A stretch of 44,376 nt of DNA from the NCBI GenBank assembly GCA_944363795.1, contig CALVVG010000004.1, forward strand, positions 1 to 44,376, in the 5' to 3' direction. The notes under the pieces are model-generated. The model did not search any database. It was not told the origin of the DNA and saw only the letters and a program-made list of their open reading frames with translations. The translations under genes were made by a program, and so were the position numbers. Each line of letters opens with the position of its first letter. Position 1 is the first letter of the stretch. The DNA comes from an uncultured Bacilli bacterium (GTDB lineage Bacteria > Bacillota_I > Bacilli_A > RF39 > UBA660). Of this stretch, positions 8,725 through 16,820 are shown one piece after another.

Positions 8725-9420
8725 AAGCCTTTTTAATATTTAAAATTAATGGTATAATTTTCAAAGAATAGGTGATTAAATTATGGTAAAAACAAAAAGA
8801 AATATTTTACTAGCAATAATCATAGTATTAATTCTTGTAGTAATAGCGTTATTGATAGGAAGATTCACATATTCATATTTAGCAGCTCAAACTAGTGAAG
8901 ATTTAAAAAATGAAGGAGAAACCACAGCAAGTGGAGATACAATAATTTTTAGTAAAGGTAATGATTTATCAATTAGTGCAACAACAGATAATTTTAATGC
9001 AACGAGTGGGAATTTAACTGATACTACTAATCCATCAGTAAGATTAGTGGCAAGTAGTAAAACAAATGAAGCAACAGCTACTTATTATGCTGGTATAAAA
9101 ATAAATAAAAATACTTATACTTATTCAGGTAGTGAAGCAGAACTAATATTGACGGTAAGAGATGAAACTGGGCAAATATTAACTACAAGTGCTGATGCCT
9201 TAGATTATGTAACGGTAAATGGAGTATCAGGTTTTGATATAACTGGAAAAACCGGAGCATTTAATATAGTTAAAGAACACTTAATTAGTACTAATTCATC
9301 AACTGCAGGAACAACACATACTTGGACATTTACATTGACATTTGTTAATTTAGATATAGATCAATCAATAAATGAAAATGCGGAACTAAGTATGGATGTA
9401 GTATTACAAAAAGACGAAAT
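8725..9420 (+). repeat. Direct repeat copy A (promoter plus type II anchor module)
   Basis: This stretch matches 10391-11086 at a constant offset of 1666 bases, with only scattered substitutions. It covers the extended -10 promoter, the leader and the first ~213 codons of the surface gene. Similarity stops abruptly where the C-terminal modules begin. Confidence 0.9.
8750..8758 (+). promoter_or_regulatory. Extended -10 promoter of surface gene at 8783
   Basis: TGG-TATAAT without a good -35. The same promoter region is duplicated before the gene at 10449, as TGT-TATAAT at 10416-10424. Confidence 0.6.
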
Positions 9421-10378
9421 AAAGTTGAGTTTGGCTGAACTATGTGATAAAAATTTTTTGACAGATTGTATTATTGAATGGTTATATACTGAAGATGGTA
9501 TAAATGATTTGTATTATCATGATGGAATGGGGGCTTATACAAATGCTTCTGAAGAAGCAGGTGATAATAGCTATCGCTATAGTGGAGCAGATCCAAATAA
9601 TTATGTTTGCTTTGGAAGTGATGAAGAAATATGTCCGGATAATAATCTTTATCGAATAATTGGATTATTTGATGATGATAAAGATGGGAAATATAAAGCT
9701 AAATTAATTAAAGCTGATTTAGCAAATAACGAATTATTAGGAGAAAATGGTAATTATAATACAAATGTATTTGTGGATACTGATTTAGAATATTATAAAG
9801 GAAAATTAAAAACGATAAATAGGTATTATTGGAATGATGACACTCAAAGTAATAACTGGAATGAAAGCGAATTAAATACGATTAATTTAAATGAAAATTA
9901 TATGAGTAGTATAAACAATAATTGGCAAAATTTAATAGATTATAGTAATTGGATAATTGGGGGTAATAGTATTGCAAATATATATGAAGTATCGGTTAAA
10001 AATGCATATAATTTTGAAATAATTACTCCAATAGATGCAACTAAATATTCTGATGAAATAGGACTAATGTATGTAAGTGATTATGGATATGCAGCCAGTC
10101 CTGAAAATTGGCAAACTATCTTATATGAATATGATAATGATTTAAATCGAAACAATAATTGGTTATATTTAGGCATTTTAGAATGGACAATTACAAGAAT
10201 AACTGATTATAATGATTATGTTTCTGGAATTAATTCTTCTGGTAGGGTTGGGTATGATTATATTGGTTATAGTGAAGCTGTTAGACCAGTATTTTATTTA
10301 AAAGAAAATGTAATATTAAATTCTGGAGATGGTACGATTAGTGATCCTTTTAGGATTATTTTGGCAAACAATGTTTAA
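8783..10378 (+). CDS. Surface-anchored lectin-like variable protein, type II anchor (copy 1)
   Basis: This is a 531-residue predicted extracellular protein. Residues 7-30 are a single membrane anchor. Residues 35-213 form a Ser/Thr/Asn-rich type II module with beta-strand character, almost identical to that of the next gene. The shared C-terminal module follows: YYHDG, Cys pair (NYVCFGSD and CPDNN), DDDKDG calcium-type loop, LMYVSDYGYAASPENW, and a variable Tyr/Gly/Ser stretch before AVRPVFYL. An extra Cys pair (LCDKNFLTDC) lies at the join, unlike the sister genes. GGTGAT stands before the ATG. The role is inferred to be ligand binding or adhesion at the cell surface. Confidence 0.75.
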   Translation: MVKTKRNILLAIIIVLILVVIALLIGRFTYSYLAAQTSEDLKNEGETTASGDTIIFSKGNDLSISATTDNFNATSGNLTDTTNPSVRLVASSKTNEATATYYAGIKINKNTYTYSGSEAELILTVRDETGQILTTSADALDYVTVNGVSGFDITGKTGAFNIVKEHLISTNSSTAGTTHTWTFTLTFVNLDIDQSINENAELSMDVVLQKDEIKLSLAELCDKNFLTDCIIEWLYTEDGINDLYYHDGMGAYTNASEEAGDNSYRYSGADPNNYVCFGSDEEICPDNNLYRIIGLFDDDKDGKYKAKLIKADLANNELLGENGNYNTNVFVDTDLEYYKGKLKTINRYYWNDDTQSNNWNESELNTINLNENYMSSINNNWQNLIDYSNWIIGGNSIANIYEVSVKNAYNFEIITPIDATKYSDEIGLMYVSDYGYAASPENWQTILYEYDNDLNRNNNWLYLGILEWTITRITDYNDYVSGINSSGRVGYDYIGYSEAVRPVFYLKENVILNSGDGTISDPFRIILANNV

Positions 10379-10390
10379 ATATTATAGAAT

Positions 10391-11086
10391 AAAGCTTTTT
10401 AATATTTAAAATTAATGTTATAATTATTAAAGAATAGGTGATTAAATTATGGCAAAAACAAAAAGAAATATTTTACTAGCGATAATCTTAGTATTGATTC
10501 TTGTAGTAATAGCGTTATTGATAGGAAGATTCACATATTCATATTTAGCAGCTCAAACTAGTGAAGATTTAAAAAATGAAGGAGAAACCACAGCAAGTGG
10601 AGATACAATAATTTTTAGTAAAGGTAATGATTTATCAATTAGTGCAACAACAGATAATTTTAATGCAACGAGTGGGAATTTAACTGATACTACTAATCCA
10701 TCAGTAAGATTAGTGGCAAGTAGTAAAACAAATGAAGCAACAGCTACTTATTATGCTGGTATAAAAATAAATAAAAATACTTATACTTATTCAGGTAGTG
10801 AAGCAGAACTAATATTGACGGTAAGAGATGAAACTGGACAAATATTAACTACAAGTGCTGATACTTTAGATTATGTAACGGTAAATGGAATATCAGGTTT
10901 TGATATAACTGGAAAAACTGGGGCATTCAATATAGTTAAAGAACACGTAATTAGTACTAATTCATCAACTACAGGAACAACACATACTTGGACATTTACA
11001 TTGACGTTTGTTAATTTAGATATAGATCAATCAATTAATGAAAATGCGGAATTAAGTATGGATGTAGTATTACAAAAAGATGAAAT
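10391..11086 (+). repeat. Direct repeat copy B (promoter plus type II anchor module)
   Basis: Partner of 8725-9420. The high identity at silent sites as well as coding sites suggests a recent tandem duplication or continuing gene conversion between the two surface genes. Confidence 0.9.
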
Positions 11087-11933
11087 TAATATGGGAAAAT
11101 TTACAGATTATATAATAAATAATATATATACACAAGATGGAGAAAATGGCTTATATTACCATGATGGTATAGGAACATATATTAATGCTGATCAAGAAGC
11201 AGGTGATAATTCATATCGCTATAGTGGTTCAAATCCAAATAACTATGTTTGTTTTGGAAGTGATGCAGCAACATGTCCAGCAAATAATTTGTATCGTATA
11301 ATCGGCTTATTTGACGATGATAATGATGGAGTGTATAATGTTAAATTGATAAAGTCAACTACTAATGGTCGAGCTATATGGGATGGAACATATGATGAGC
11401 ATAGCAATTTGTGGTCTGCAGATATAAAACCGGATATATATTATACTTTAAATACAGACTTTTGGAACACCTTAACATCACAATGGCAAAGTAAAATAGA
11501 TGCAACTTATCAGTGGAAAGTAGGAGGAATGACTTGGAATACTTCATATACAATTAAGCAATATTATGATGTGGAAGTAGGAACTAATCAAAATGGTTAT
11601 GTGGAAACAATGGCAATAGGATTAATGTATGTAAACGATTATGGTTATGCTTCTAGTCCTGAAAAATGGCTAGAGTCAATTGGTGATCCTAATGTTGAAA
11701 ATTATGGTGAAACTGATTGGTTATTTTCAGATAAATTAGAATGGCTATTAACCCGTACTTCTGATAGCTCAAATTTAGCATTTATTTTATACTCAGACAT
11801 GGGTGGTACAATTGATGGATATAACAGCGTTTATGCAGATTATGATATAAGACCAACGTTTTATTTAAAAAACGATGTTATGCTTAATGGTGGTACTGGT
11901 ACAGAAACTAATCCATATCGAATCAGTTTATAA
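10449..11933 (+). CDS. Surface-anchored lectin-like variable protein, type II anchor (copy 2)
   Basis: This 494-residue tandem paralogue of the preceding gene has the same membrane anchor and type II module (residues 1-213), joined to a different version of the shared C-terminal module. It contains YYHDG, Cys pair (NYVCFGSD and TCPANN), DDDNDG loop, VGGMTW, LMYVNDYGYASSPEKW and a variable stretch before DIRPTFYL. The C-terminal half is closer to the copies at 13422 and 40318 than to its own tandem neighbour, which points to module shuffling. It has its own extended -10 promoter. No terminator separates it from the liaF-like gene 20 bases downstream, so these are probably co-transcribed. Confidence 0.75.
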   Translation: MAKTKRNILLAIILVLILVVIALLIGRFTYSYLAAQTSEDLKNEGETTASGDTIIFSKGNDLSISATTDNFNATSGNLTDTTNPSVRLVASSKTNEATATYYAGIKINKNTYTYSGSEAELILTVRDETGQILTTSADTLDYVTVNGISGFDITGKTGAFNIVKEHVISTNSSTTGTTHTWTFTLTFVNLDIDQSINENAELSMDVVLQKDEINMGKFTDYIINNIYTQDGENGLYYHDGIGTYINADQEAGDNSYRYSGSNPNNYVCFGSDAATCPANNLYRIIGLFDDDNDGVYNVKLIKSTTNGRAIWDGTYDEHSNLWSADIKPDIYYTLNTDFWNTLTSQWQSKIDATYQWKVGGMTWNTSYTIKQYYDVEVGTNQNGYVETMAIGLMYVNDYGYASSPEKWLESIGDPNVENYGETDWLFSDKLEWLLTRTSDSSNLAFILYSDMGGTIDGYNSVYADYDIRPTFYLKNDVMLNGGTGTETNPYRISL

Positions 11934-11953
11934 ATATAGAAAGGAATATTATA

Positions 11954-12631
11954 ATGAATAAAGCTAATAAAATATTATGGGGTATTGTATTTATAGTTCT
12001 TGGTATTGTAGCAGCATTAAATGCATTAGATATCATAAAATTTAACATTTTCTTTAATGGCTGGTGGACATTTATTATAATTGTTCCTTGTTTTGTTAAC
12101 TTATTTAATGATACCAATGAAAGTAAAATTAGTAGTATATTTGGCCTTATTATAGGTATTTTATTATTGTTAATGTGTCAAGGATGGTTAAGTTTTGATT
12201 TGTTAATTAAATTGTTTATTCCAATTGTTTTAGTGTTTATTGGACTATATTTAATATTTGGAGGACTTTTTATAAATAAAATAAATGAAAAAATAAAAAG
12301 TAATAAGCAAAAAAACATAGAAAATATTTTAGCAACCTTTTCTGAACAAATAATAAATAAAAATGAAGAAAAATTTGATGGTGCTAATTTAGATGCTGTA
12401 TTTGGAAGTATTGTTCTTGATTTAACAAATGCTAAAATCAAAAATGAATCAGTAATTAGTGCTAGTGCTATATTTGCTAGTATAGATATTATAGTACCAA
12501 AAGATTGTGAAGTAAAAATAAAATCAATACCAATTTTCGGTGGAGTTACAAATAAAAATAAAAATAAGAACAATAAAAATGTTATTTATATTGAAGCTTT
12601 TGTCTTATTTGGAGGTATTGATATAAAATGA
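11954..12631 (+). CDS. LiaF-like envelope stress membrane protein
   Basis: This 225-residue membrane protein has four hydrophobic segments in the first ~110 residues (starting ILWGIVFIVLGIVAAL and WWTFIIIVPC). A cytoplasmic or wall-facing C-terminal domain follows, with the FGSIVLDLTNA and IFGGV strands seen in LiaF/VraT-type proteins. In Bacillus, LiaF holds the LiaSR two-component system off until the cell wall is attacked. No LiaS or LiaR is in the window. It overlaps the next gene by four bases (ATGA), so the two are translationally coupled. It sits between two surface-lectin genes in one apparent operon. Confidence 0.78.
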   Translation: MNKANKILWGIVFIVLGIVAALNALDIIKFNIFFNGWWTFIIIVPCFVNLFNDTNESKISSIFGLIIGILLLLMCQGWLSFDLLIKLFIPIVLVFIGLYLIFGGLFINKINEKIKSNKQKNIENILATFSEQIINKNEEKFDGANLDAVFGSIVLDLTNAKIKNESVISASAIFASIDIIVPKDCEVKIKSIPIFGGVTNKNKNKNNKNVIYIEAFVLFGGIDIK

Positions 12632-13404
12632 ATGATGTTCATAAGATAATTAAAATTATAGCAATACTATTAGCAATATTTATTATTTGTTTGATAATAA
12701 ATGGTATATTTATGTTTTTAAATTTATTTATTAATCAAGATAATGATAATAATATTGTAAAAGTATATGAAAATGTAAATAAATTAGAAATAGATTTAAA
12801 GAATTCAAATTTAAAGATTTTAAAAGGAGAAAAATTTAAAATTGAAGCTAGTAATGTTAGTGATAGCTTTAAAGTAAAACAGGATAATACTACATTAAAA
12901 ATTGATGAAAGTAGTTTTTGGTTTTTTAATAATAATGGTGGTGATGTAGTAATATATATTCCTAAAAATATTGATGAATTAAGTATTGATACTGATTCCG
13001 GTAAAGTAAATATTGATAATATTATTACTAATGAGTTAGAATTAGATAATGGAATAGGTGTAGTTGAAATAACTAATTCGAGTTTTAATAACACTATTAT
13101 TGATGGAGGTACTGGAAATATTAATATAACTAATACTTACTTAAATAATTTAGAATTAAATGTCGGTATTGGTAAAGTTGATATAAATGGTTATATATAT
13201 GGAAATAGTGAAATAGATTCTGGTATAGGATCAGTAAATTTAGATTTATTAGGTAGTGAAACATTATACAAATTAATTATTGATTCAGGTATTGGTAATG
13301 TTAAAATAAATGATAAAGATTATAATGAAACAATATATGGCAATGGGACAAATAAAATAGATATAGATGGTGGAATAGGAAGTATAAATATATATTTTAA
13401 TTAG
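12628..13404 (+). CDS. DUF4097-type beta-repeat envelope protein
   Basis: This 258-residue protein has one N-terminal membrane segment (residues 7-32), followed by a rod of repeated short beta strands. The motif I-D-x-G-I-G-x-V/I-x-I recurs about every 20 residues (SGIGSVNL, SGIGNVKI, GGIGSINI). This is the DUF4097 pattern, commonly found beside LiaF- or PspC-like envelope-stress proteins. Its molecular role is unknown. Its start overlaps the stop of the LiaF-like gene, and the next surface-lectin gene starts 17 bases after its stop, so all four genes from 10449 to 14867 look like one transcript. Confidence 0.78.
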   Translation: MNDVHKIIKIIAILLAIFIICLIINGIFMFLNLFINQDNDNNIVKVYENVNKLEIDLKNSNLKILKGEKFKIEASNVSDSFKVKQDNTTLKIDESSFWFFNNNGGDVVIYIPKNIDELSIDTDSGKVNIDNIITNELELDNGIGVVEITNSSFNNTIIDGGTGNINITNTYLNNLELNVGIGKVDINGYIYGNSEIDSGIGSVNLDLLGSETLYKLIIDSGIGNVKINDKDYNETIYGNGTNKIDIDGGIGSINIYFN

Positions 13405-13421
13405 TAAAGGTATGGTGAAAA

Positions 13422-14867
13422 ATGAAAACAAAAACACGAATAATATTATTAAGTATTATTGGAATATTAATAATTATAACTATTGTTTTAGGTGTAACTT
13501 ATGCATTTATGAGACCGGTGAAAGAATCAAGTTCAATAACTAGTGTAGATATTAAAAGTTGTGCTAAAATTACTCTAACTGATACGGGACAATCTATTAA
13601 TTTAAGTAATACATATCCGATGAGTAAAAATAAAGCACTACAAACAACTCCATACACTTTTACTGTAAGCTCTACATGTGAATCATATGTTGGATTTAAT
13701 TTATATTTAGCAACATTAAATACTAATACTATAGATGCCAGTAATATTCATTATATAGTAACTGAAAATAGTTCAAAAGAAATATTAGAAGAAGGTATTT
13801 TAGGAGATGCTACAAATGGATTAAGTGATTTTAATAGTGAAGAACAAGAACAATTAAATAATGGTATTAATGGAACATTTAGTCATGTTTATAAAATATA
13901 TGTAGGCAGTATTCCATATCAAGGAGAAGCAAGCTTTGATTTATATTTATATATAGATGGTGAAGTAACTGATAATACTACAATGGGTAAAACTTTTGTA
14001 GGTGGTGTTGCTGTTAAATCTATAGATAGAGAACCGGATCCAGAAATTACAACATTAGCAGATTATATAATAAATAATGTCTATACAACAGATGGCGAAA
14101 ATGGGTTATATTATCATGATGGAGTAGGAACATACACGAATGCTGATCAAGAAGCCGGAGATAATTCATATAGATATGCAGGGGCAGATCCTAATAATTA
14201 TGTCTGTTTTGGAAGCGATGCAGCAGCATGTCCAAATGATAACTTGTACCGAATCATAGGATTATTTGATGATGATCAAGATGGAACATATAATATTAAA
14301 TTAATAAAAAATACAAGTATTGGAAATTATGCTTGGGATAGTGAACGTGATAATACATGGGATGCAAGTACAAAACCAGATATAAGAAATACATTAAATA
14401 ATACATTTTTAGGAACAATAAATCCAACATGGCAAGATAAGATAGCAATACACATATGGAAAGTAGGAGGAATGGCTCAAGATAATTCAGCAACAGCAAA
14501 AGAATATTACAATACAGAAATAGGAAGTAGCTCAAGTAGTACAACAGATAGTATGAAAATAGGATTAATGTATGTAAGTGATTATGGATATGCAGCAGCA
14601 CCAAGTAATTGGACAACAGAATTATATAATTATGAAAGTGCAACAAGTACAAACTGGCTATATTTAGGTTCTCATGAATGGACAATTTCCCGCAGTACAG
14701 GCACTACGGTTTATGCCTTCTATGTGTACCTCACAGGGTATGTTTGCTACCGCGGCAACGACAATGTGACTTTTTCGTTTGCGGTGCGTCCGTCCTTCTA
14801 TCTAGAATCTAGTGTGAGCATTACTGGTGGAACAGGAACTTCGAGTGATCCTTACAAAATAGCTTAG
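13422..14867 (+). CDS. Surface-anchored lectin-like variable protein, type III anchor, GC-rich tip
   Basis: This is a 481-residue protein with a membrane anchor (residues 7-29) and a third kind of N-terminal module (residues 30-205), which carries CAKITLTDTG and an STCESY cysteine. The shared C-terminal module follows, with YYHDG, NYVCFGSD/ACPNDN, DDDQDG, VGGMAQ and LMYVSDYGYAAAPSNW. From codon CGC at 14691 onward the composition jumps from about one-third to about half G+C (56 of 110 bases in 14691-14800). This change falls exactly at the hypervariable tip before AVRPSFYL. The atypical block continues past the stop into two hairpins. The tip looks replaced or rewritten as a unit. Confidence 0.78.
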   Translation: MKTKTRIILLSIIGILIIITIVLGVTYAFMRPVKESSSITSVDIKSCAKITLTDTGQSINLSNTYPMSKNKALQTTPYTFTVSSTCESYVGFNLYLATLNTNTIDASNIHYIVTENSSKEILEEGILGDATNGLSDFNSEEQEQLNNGINGTFSHVYKIYVGSIPYQGEASFDLYLYIDGEVTDNTTMGKTFVGGVAVKSIDREPDPEITTLADYIINNVYTTDGENGLYYHDGVGTYTNADQEAGDNSYRYAGADPNNYVCFGSDAAACPNDNLYRIIGLFDDDQDGTYNIKLIKNTSIGNYAWDSERDNTWDASTKPDIRNTLNNTFLGTINPTWQDKIAIHIWKVGGMAQDNSATAKEYYNTEIGSSSSSTTDSMKIGLMYVSDYGYAAAPSNWTTELYNYESATSTNWLYLGSHEWTISRSTGTTVYAFYVYLTGYVCYRGNDNVTFSFAVRPSFYLESSVSITGGTGTSSDPYKIA

Positions 14868-14879
14868 GGCGGTACAAAT

Positions 14880-14913
14880 GCTCGTCTTCGCGCCTTTACG
14901 GTGCGAGGCGAGC
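14880..14913 (+). repeat. GC-rich hairpin 1
   Basis: The 14880-14894 arm pairs with 14900-14913 (14 bp, one bulged T, two G-T pairs) around a TTTAC loop, 13 bases after the surface gene stop. There is no T tail, so it is not a normal terminator. Confidence 0.75.
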
Positions 14914-14961
14914 GGGGATGTAATTTAGCTATTGATTAGTAAGGTTGAACGATAAAATTGA

Positions 14962-15021
14962 TGCAATAATTCTGCCACGGCTGCGCGAAAGTGCAGGAGT
15001 GGCAGTGGCCCATTATTGGCA
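14962..15021 (+). repeat. GC-rich hairpin 2 with GAAA tetraloop
   Basis: CTGCCAC (14972-14978) pairs with GTGGCAG (14999-15005), and CTGCGC (14981-14986) pairs with GTGCAG (14991-14996), around a GAAA loop. An outer AATAAT/ATTATT pairing adds length. There is no T tail. A hairpin with GAAA loop downstream of a variable region is what DGR targets carry in Bordetella phage. Confidence 0.75.
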
Positions 15022-15045
15022 TATAATATGGATAGTTGGAATAAT

Positions 15046-15417
15046 TCATTGGTTCTTTAAATTTTCTAATTCTTTTTGAATTTTTTGAACAGCATTAAGT
15101 AGGAAGTCAACTTCTTCTCTTTGAGTTTGGTTACTTCTTCCTTGTTCGTTATCAGTAAATGGCCCGCCTTGGCCATTTTTGTGTTTTTGTGAATTAATAT
15201 TTAAATTGTTATTTTCCAGTCTTGCTTCAATTAATTGTTGTTGGGCAGCATGAGTTAAAATATATTGGCCAACTAAAATAAGCCAATTACCTATAGAATT
15301 TTGTTCGTTAGCATTATAATCTCCCACACTTGCAAATCCCACCGTAACAGCAAGCATTGCAAATAAATGAGGATCGGTACTGGGAGGAAAATTAGTATTA
15401 TGATAATTTTTATCCAT
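15046..15417 (-). CDS. Small hypothetical protein with central hydrophobic patches
   Basis: I do not recognise a named family for this 123-residue product. The N-terminal 65 residues are mildly hydrophobic and carry DPHLFAMLAVTVGF and NSIGNWLILVGQYI. The middle is Asn/Gln-rich and the last 35 residues form a probable coiled coil (VDFLLNAVQKIQKELENLK). No good ribosome site precedes the ATG. It is divergent from the SleB-like gene. Its 3' end runs toward the GC-rich hairpins. A role near the membrane is possible but unsupported. Confidence 0.65.
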   Translation of the reverse strand: MDKNYHNTNFPPSTDPHLFAMLAVTVGFASVGDYNANEQNSIGNWLILVGQYILTHAAQQQLIEARLENNNLNINSQKHKNGQGGPFTDNEQGRSNQTQREEVDFLLNAVQKIQKELENLKNQ

Positions 15418-15435
15418 ACTTAATTTTATTAACAG

Positions 15436-15484
15436 GTAAAGTTAAACTTTACTAAAAAAAGTATTTATGCTAAAATACTTTTTT
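15436..15484 (+). promoter_or_regulatory. Promoter embedded in inverted repeats before the SleB-like gene
   Basis: TTTACT (15448-15453), 17 bases and TAAAAT (15471-15476) form a promoter. A palindrome GTAAAGT-TAA-ACTTTAC (15436-15452) overlaps the -35, and a perfect 12-bp hairpin (15455-15466 with 15473-15484) covers the spacer and -10. The palindrome could be an operator; the hairpin ends in six T and could stop opposite-side read-through. Confidence 0.55.
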
Positions 15485-15500
15485 GTTTGGGGTGATAAAA

Positions 15501-16175
15501 GTGATTAAAGTAGATAAAAAAAAGATTAATATTTTAGATTTATATAAATTACGCTATTTAATTTGTATGGCATTAATTACTTCAATGACTTTTACAACTT
15601 CTAGTTATGAAAAAAGTTTTTTAAAAAATTTAAAAATTGTAAGAGTATATCATAAAAGGATTATAGGTAACGAAATAAAAGAAATAAGTAATACAGATAA
15701 AATAACAGAAATACTACAAAATTATAATTTAACTAAAGAACAATTTGATGTTATTGTAGCTGTTGTTTTAGGAGAAGCGGCAGCTAATAGTTATGATGAT
15801 GCTTATGCTGTTATTAATACAATTTATAATAGAACTCAAAGTCAAACTTGGATAAATTATGTTAATCAAGTTATGAATTGTGAAAATGGTAATAATTTGT
15901 ATTATCAAGTAATTTGTCCTTCACAATTTAGTGTTTATATTGATAATCTATATTTAGATTATATGAATAAAACTGATTTGCCAGGTTACCAAGCTGTTAT
16001 AGATTTTTTGTATAATAAAGAAATAAAACATAATTATTTAAGTTTTGTTTCATGTAATGATTCTATGAAGGATAAAGTTCAATTTGTGGAAAATGGTAAT
16101 TTATATTATAATGAATTAATAGATGAAGATAGATTAAGTAATAGTATTAGTTTGCAAAGAACAAAAGCAAATTAA
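15501..16175 (+). CDS. SleB/CwlJ-like cell wall hydrolase (probable)
   Basis: This 224-residue protein has an N-terminal hydrophobic segment (about residues 20-36), so it is exported or anchored. The C-terminal half resembles hydrolase_2 domains of the spore cortex-lytic enzymes SleB and CwlJ. It has the catalytic-type Glu in VVLGEAAAN, the AVINTIYNRT helix and the PSQFSVY motif. Such enzymes cleave cortex peptidoglycan during germination. The start is GTG at 15501, because GGGGTGAT lies four bases before it; the upstream TTG is poor. Similarity is moderate and the family usually has a more complete C terminus. The sporulation-type genes nearby support the call. Confidence 0.65.
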   Translation: MIKVDKKKINILDLYKLRYLICMALITSMTFTTSSYEKSFLKNLKIVRVYHKRIIGNEIKEISNTDKITEILQNYNLTKEQFDVIVAVVLGEAAANSYDDAYAVINTIYNRTQSQTWINYVNQVMNCENGNNLYYQVICPSQFSVYIDNLYLDYMNKTDLPGYQAVIDFLYNKEIKHNYLSFVSCNDSMKDKVQFVENGNLYYNELIDEDRLSNSISLQRTKAN

Positions 16176-16184
16176 TGGGGTTAT

Positions 16185-16213
16185 TTGCAATTTTACAATA
16201 TTTACTATATAAT
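16185..16213 (+). promoter_or_regulatory. Sigma-A promoter of engB-pilin-der operon
   Basis: TTGCAA (16185-16190), a 17-base spacer and TATAAT (16208-16213), 17 bases before the engB start. Confidence 0.8.
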
Positions 16214-16230
16214 TAGATTGGTGATTAATT

Positions 16231-16812
16231 ATGCAAATTGAACGAGTTGAAGAGCCGATAATTGCAGTAAGACGTAGTCAATATCCAGAAGATAAAAAGC
16301 CTGAATTTTTATTAGTAGGAAGAAGTAATGTTGGAAAAAGCAGTTTTATAAATACATTAATTGAGAGAAAAAATTTTGCTAGGACGTCATCTAAACCTGG
16401 AAAAACTCAGACCTTAAATTTTTATTTAATTAATAATAGTTTTTATTTAGTCGATGTACCAGGCTATGGTTATGCTAATGTTAGTAAAGATAGGCAAAAA
16501 AAATTTGGCTTAATGATAGAAGAATATTTAAAAAGTCGTGATAATTTAAAACATGTATTTTTACTTATTGATTATCGTCATAAACCTACCGAAGATGATG
16601 TATTAATGTATGAATTTTTAAAATATTATAATTTAGATATAACTATTGTAGCTACTAAATATGATAAAATAAGTAAAAATAATCGTCTTAAACAAGATAA
16701 ATTAATTAAAGATACACTTAAGTTAAGTGAAGATGATGAATTTATAACTTTTTCAACTATAACTAAAAAAGGTCGTAGTGAAATATTAGAAATATTAGAA
16801 AGTAAAATATAG
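16231..16812 (+). CDS. engB: Ribosome biogenesis GTPase EngB (YsxC)
   Basis: This 193-residue TRAFAC GTPase is required for late assembly of the 50S subunit. The G1 motif is GRSNVGKSS (residues 30-38), the switch/G2 region is KPGKTQT, G3 is DVPGYGYA, and G4 is TKYDK. Length fits the family (about 195). The ATG follows GGTGAT. It is the first gene of an operon with a prepilin-like gene (8 bases after its stop) and der, another ribosome-assembly GTPase. Confidence 0.96.
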   Translation: MQIERVEEPIIAVRRSQYPEDKKPEFLLVGRSNVGKSSFINTLIERKNFARTSSKPGKTQTLNFYLINNSFYLVDVPGYGYANVSKDRQKKFGLMIEEYLKSRDNLKHVFLLIDYRHKPTEDDVLMYEFLKYYNLDITIVATKYDKISKNNRLKQDKLIKDTLKLSEDDEFITFSTITKKGRSEILEILESKI

Positions 16813-16820
16813 GTGAATTG

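Larger units (their letters stand above)
14689..15021 (+). other. GC-rich block: variable tip, 3' end and two downstream hairpins
   Basis: About 330 bases of markedly higher G+C than everything around them. The block covers the hypervariable tip and last codons of the surface gene and about 150 bases of downstream non-coding DNA. Downstream of VR-like sequence, a GC-rich hairpin is a known feature of DGR target sites. A recombining cassette or horizontally acquired patch is an alternative. Confidence 0.55.

Noticed and set aside
14296-14685. Long open frame on the minus strand inside the surface gene at 13422
   Set aside because: It is antisense to a clearly coding, conserved module, is Leu/Tyr/His-rich as expected of reverse-frame translation of that module, and a similar shadow appears opposite the copy at 40318.
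14880-14913. Intrinsic terminator after the surface gene at 13422
   Set aside because: The stem is strong but is followed by GGGGATG, not a T run.
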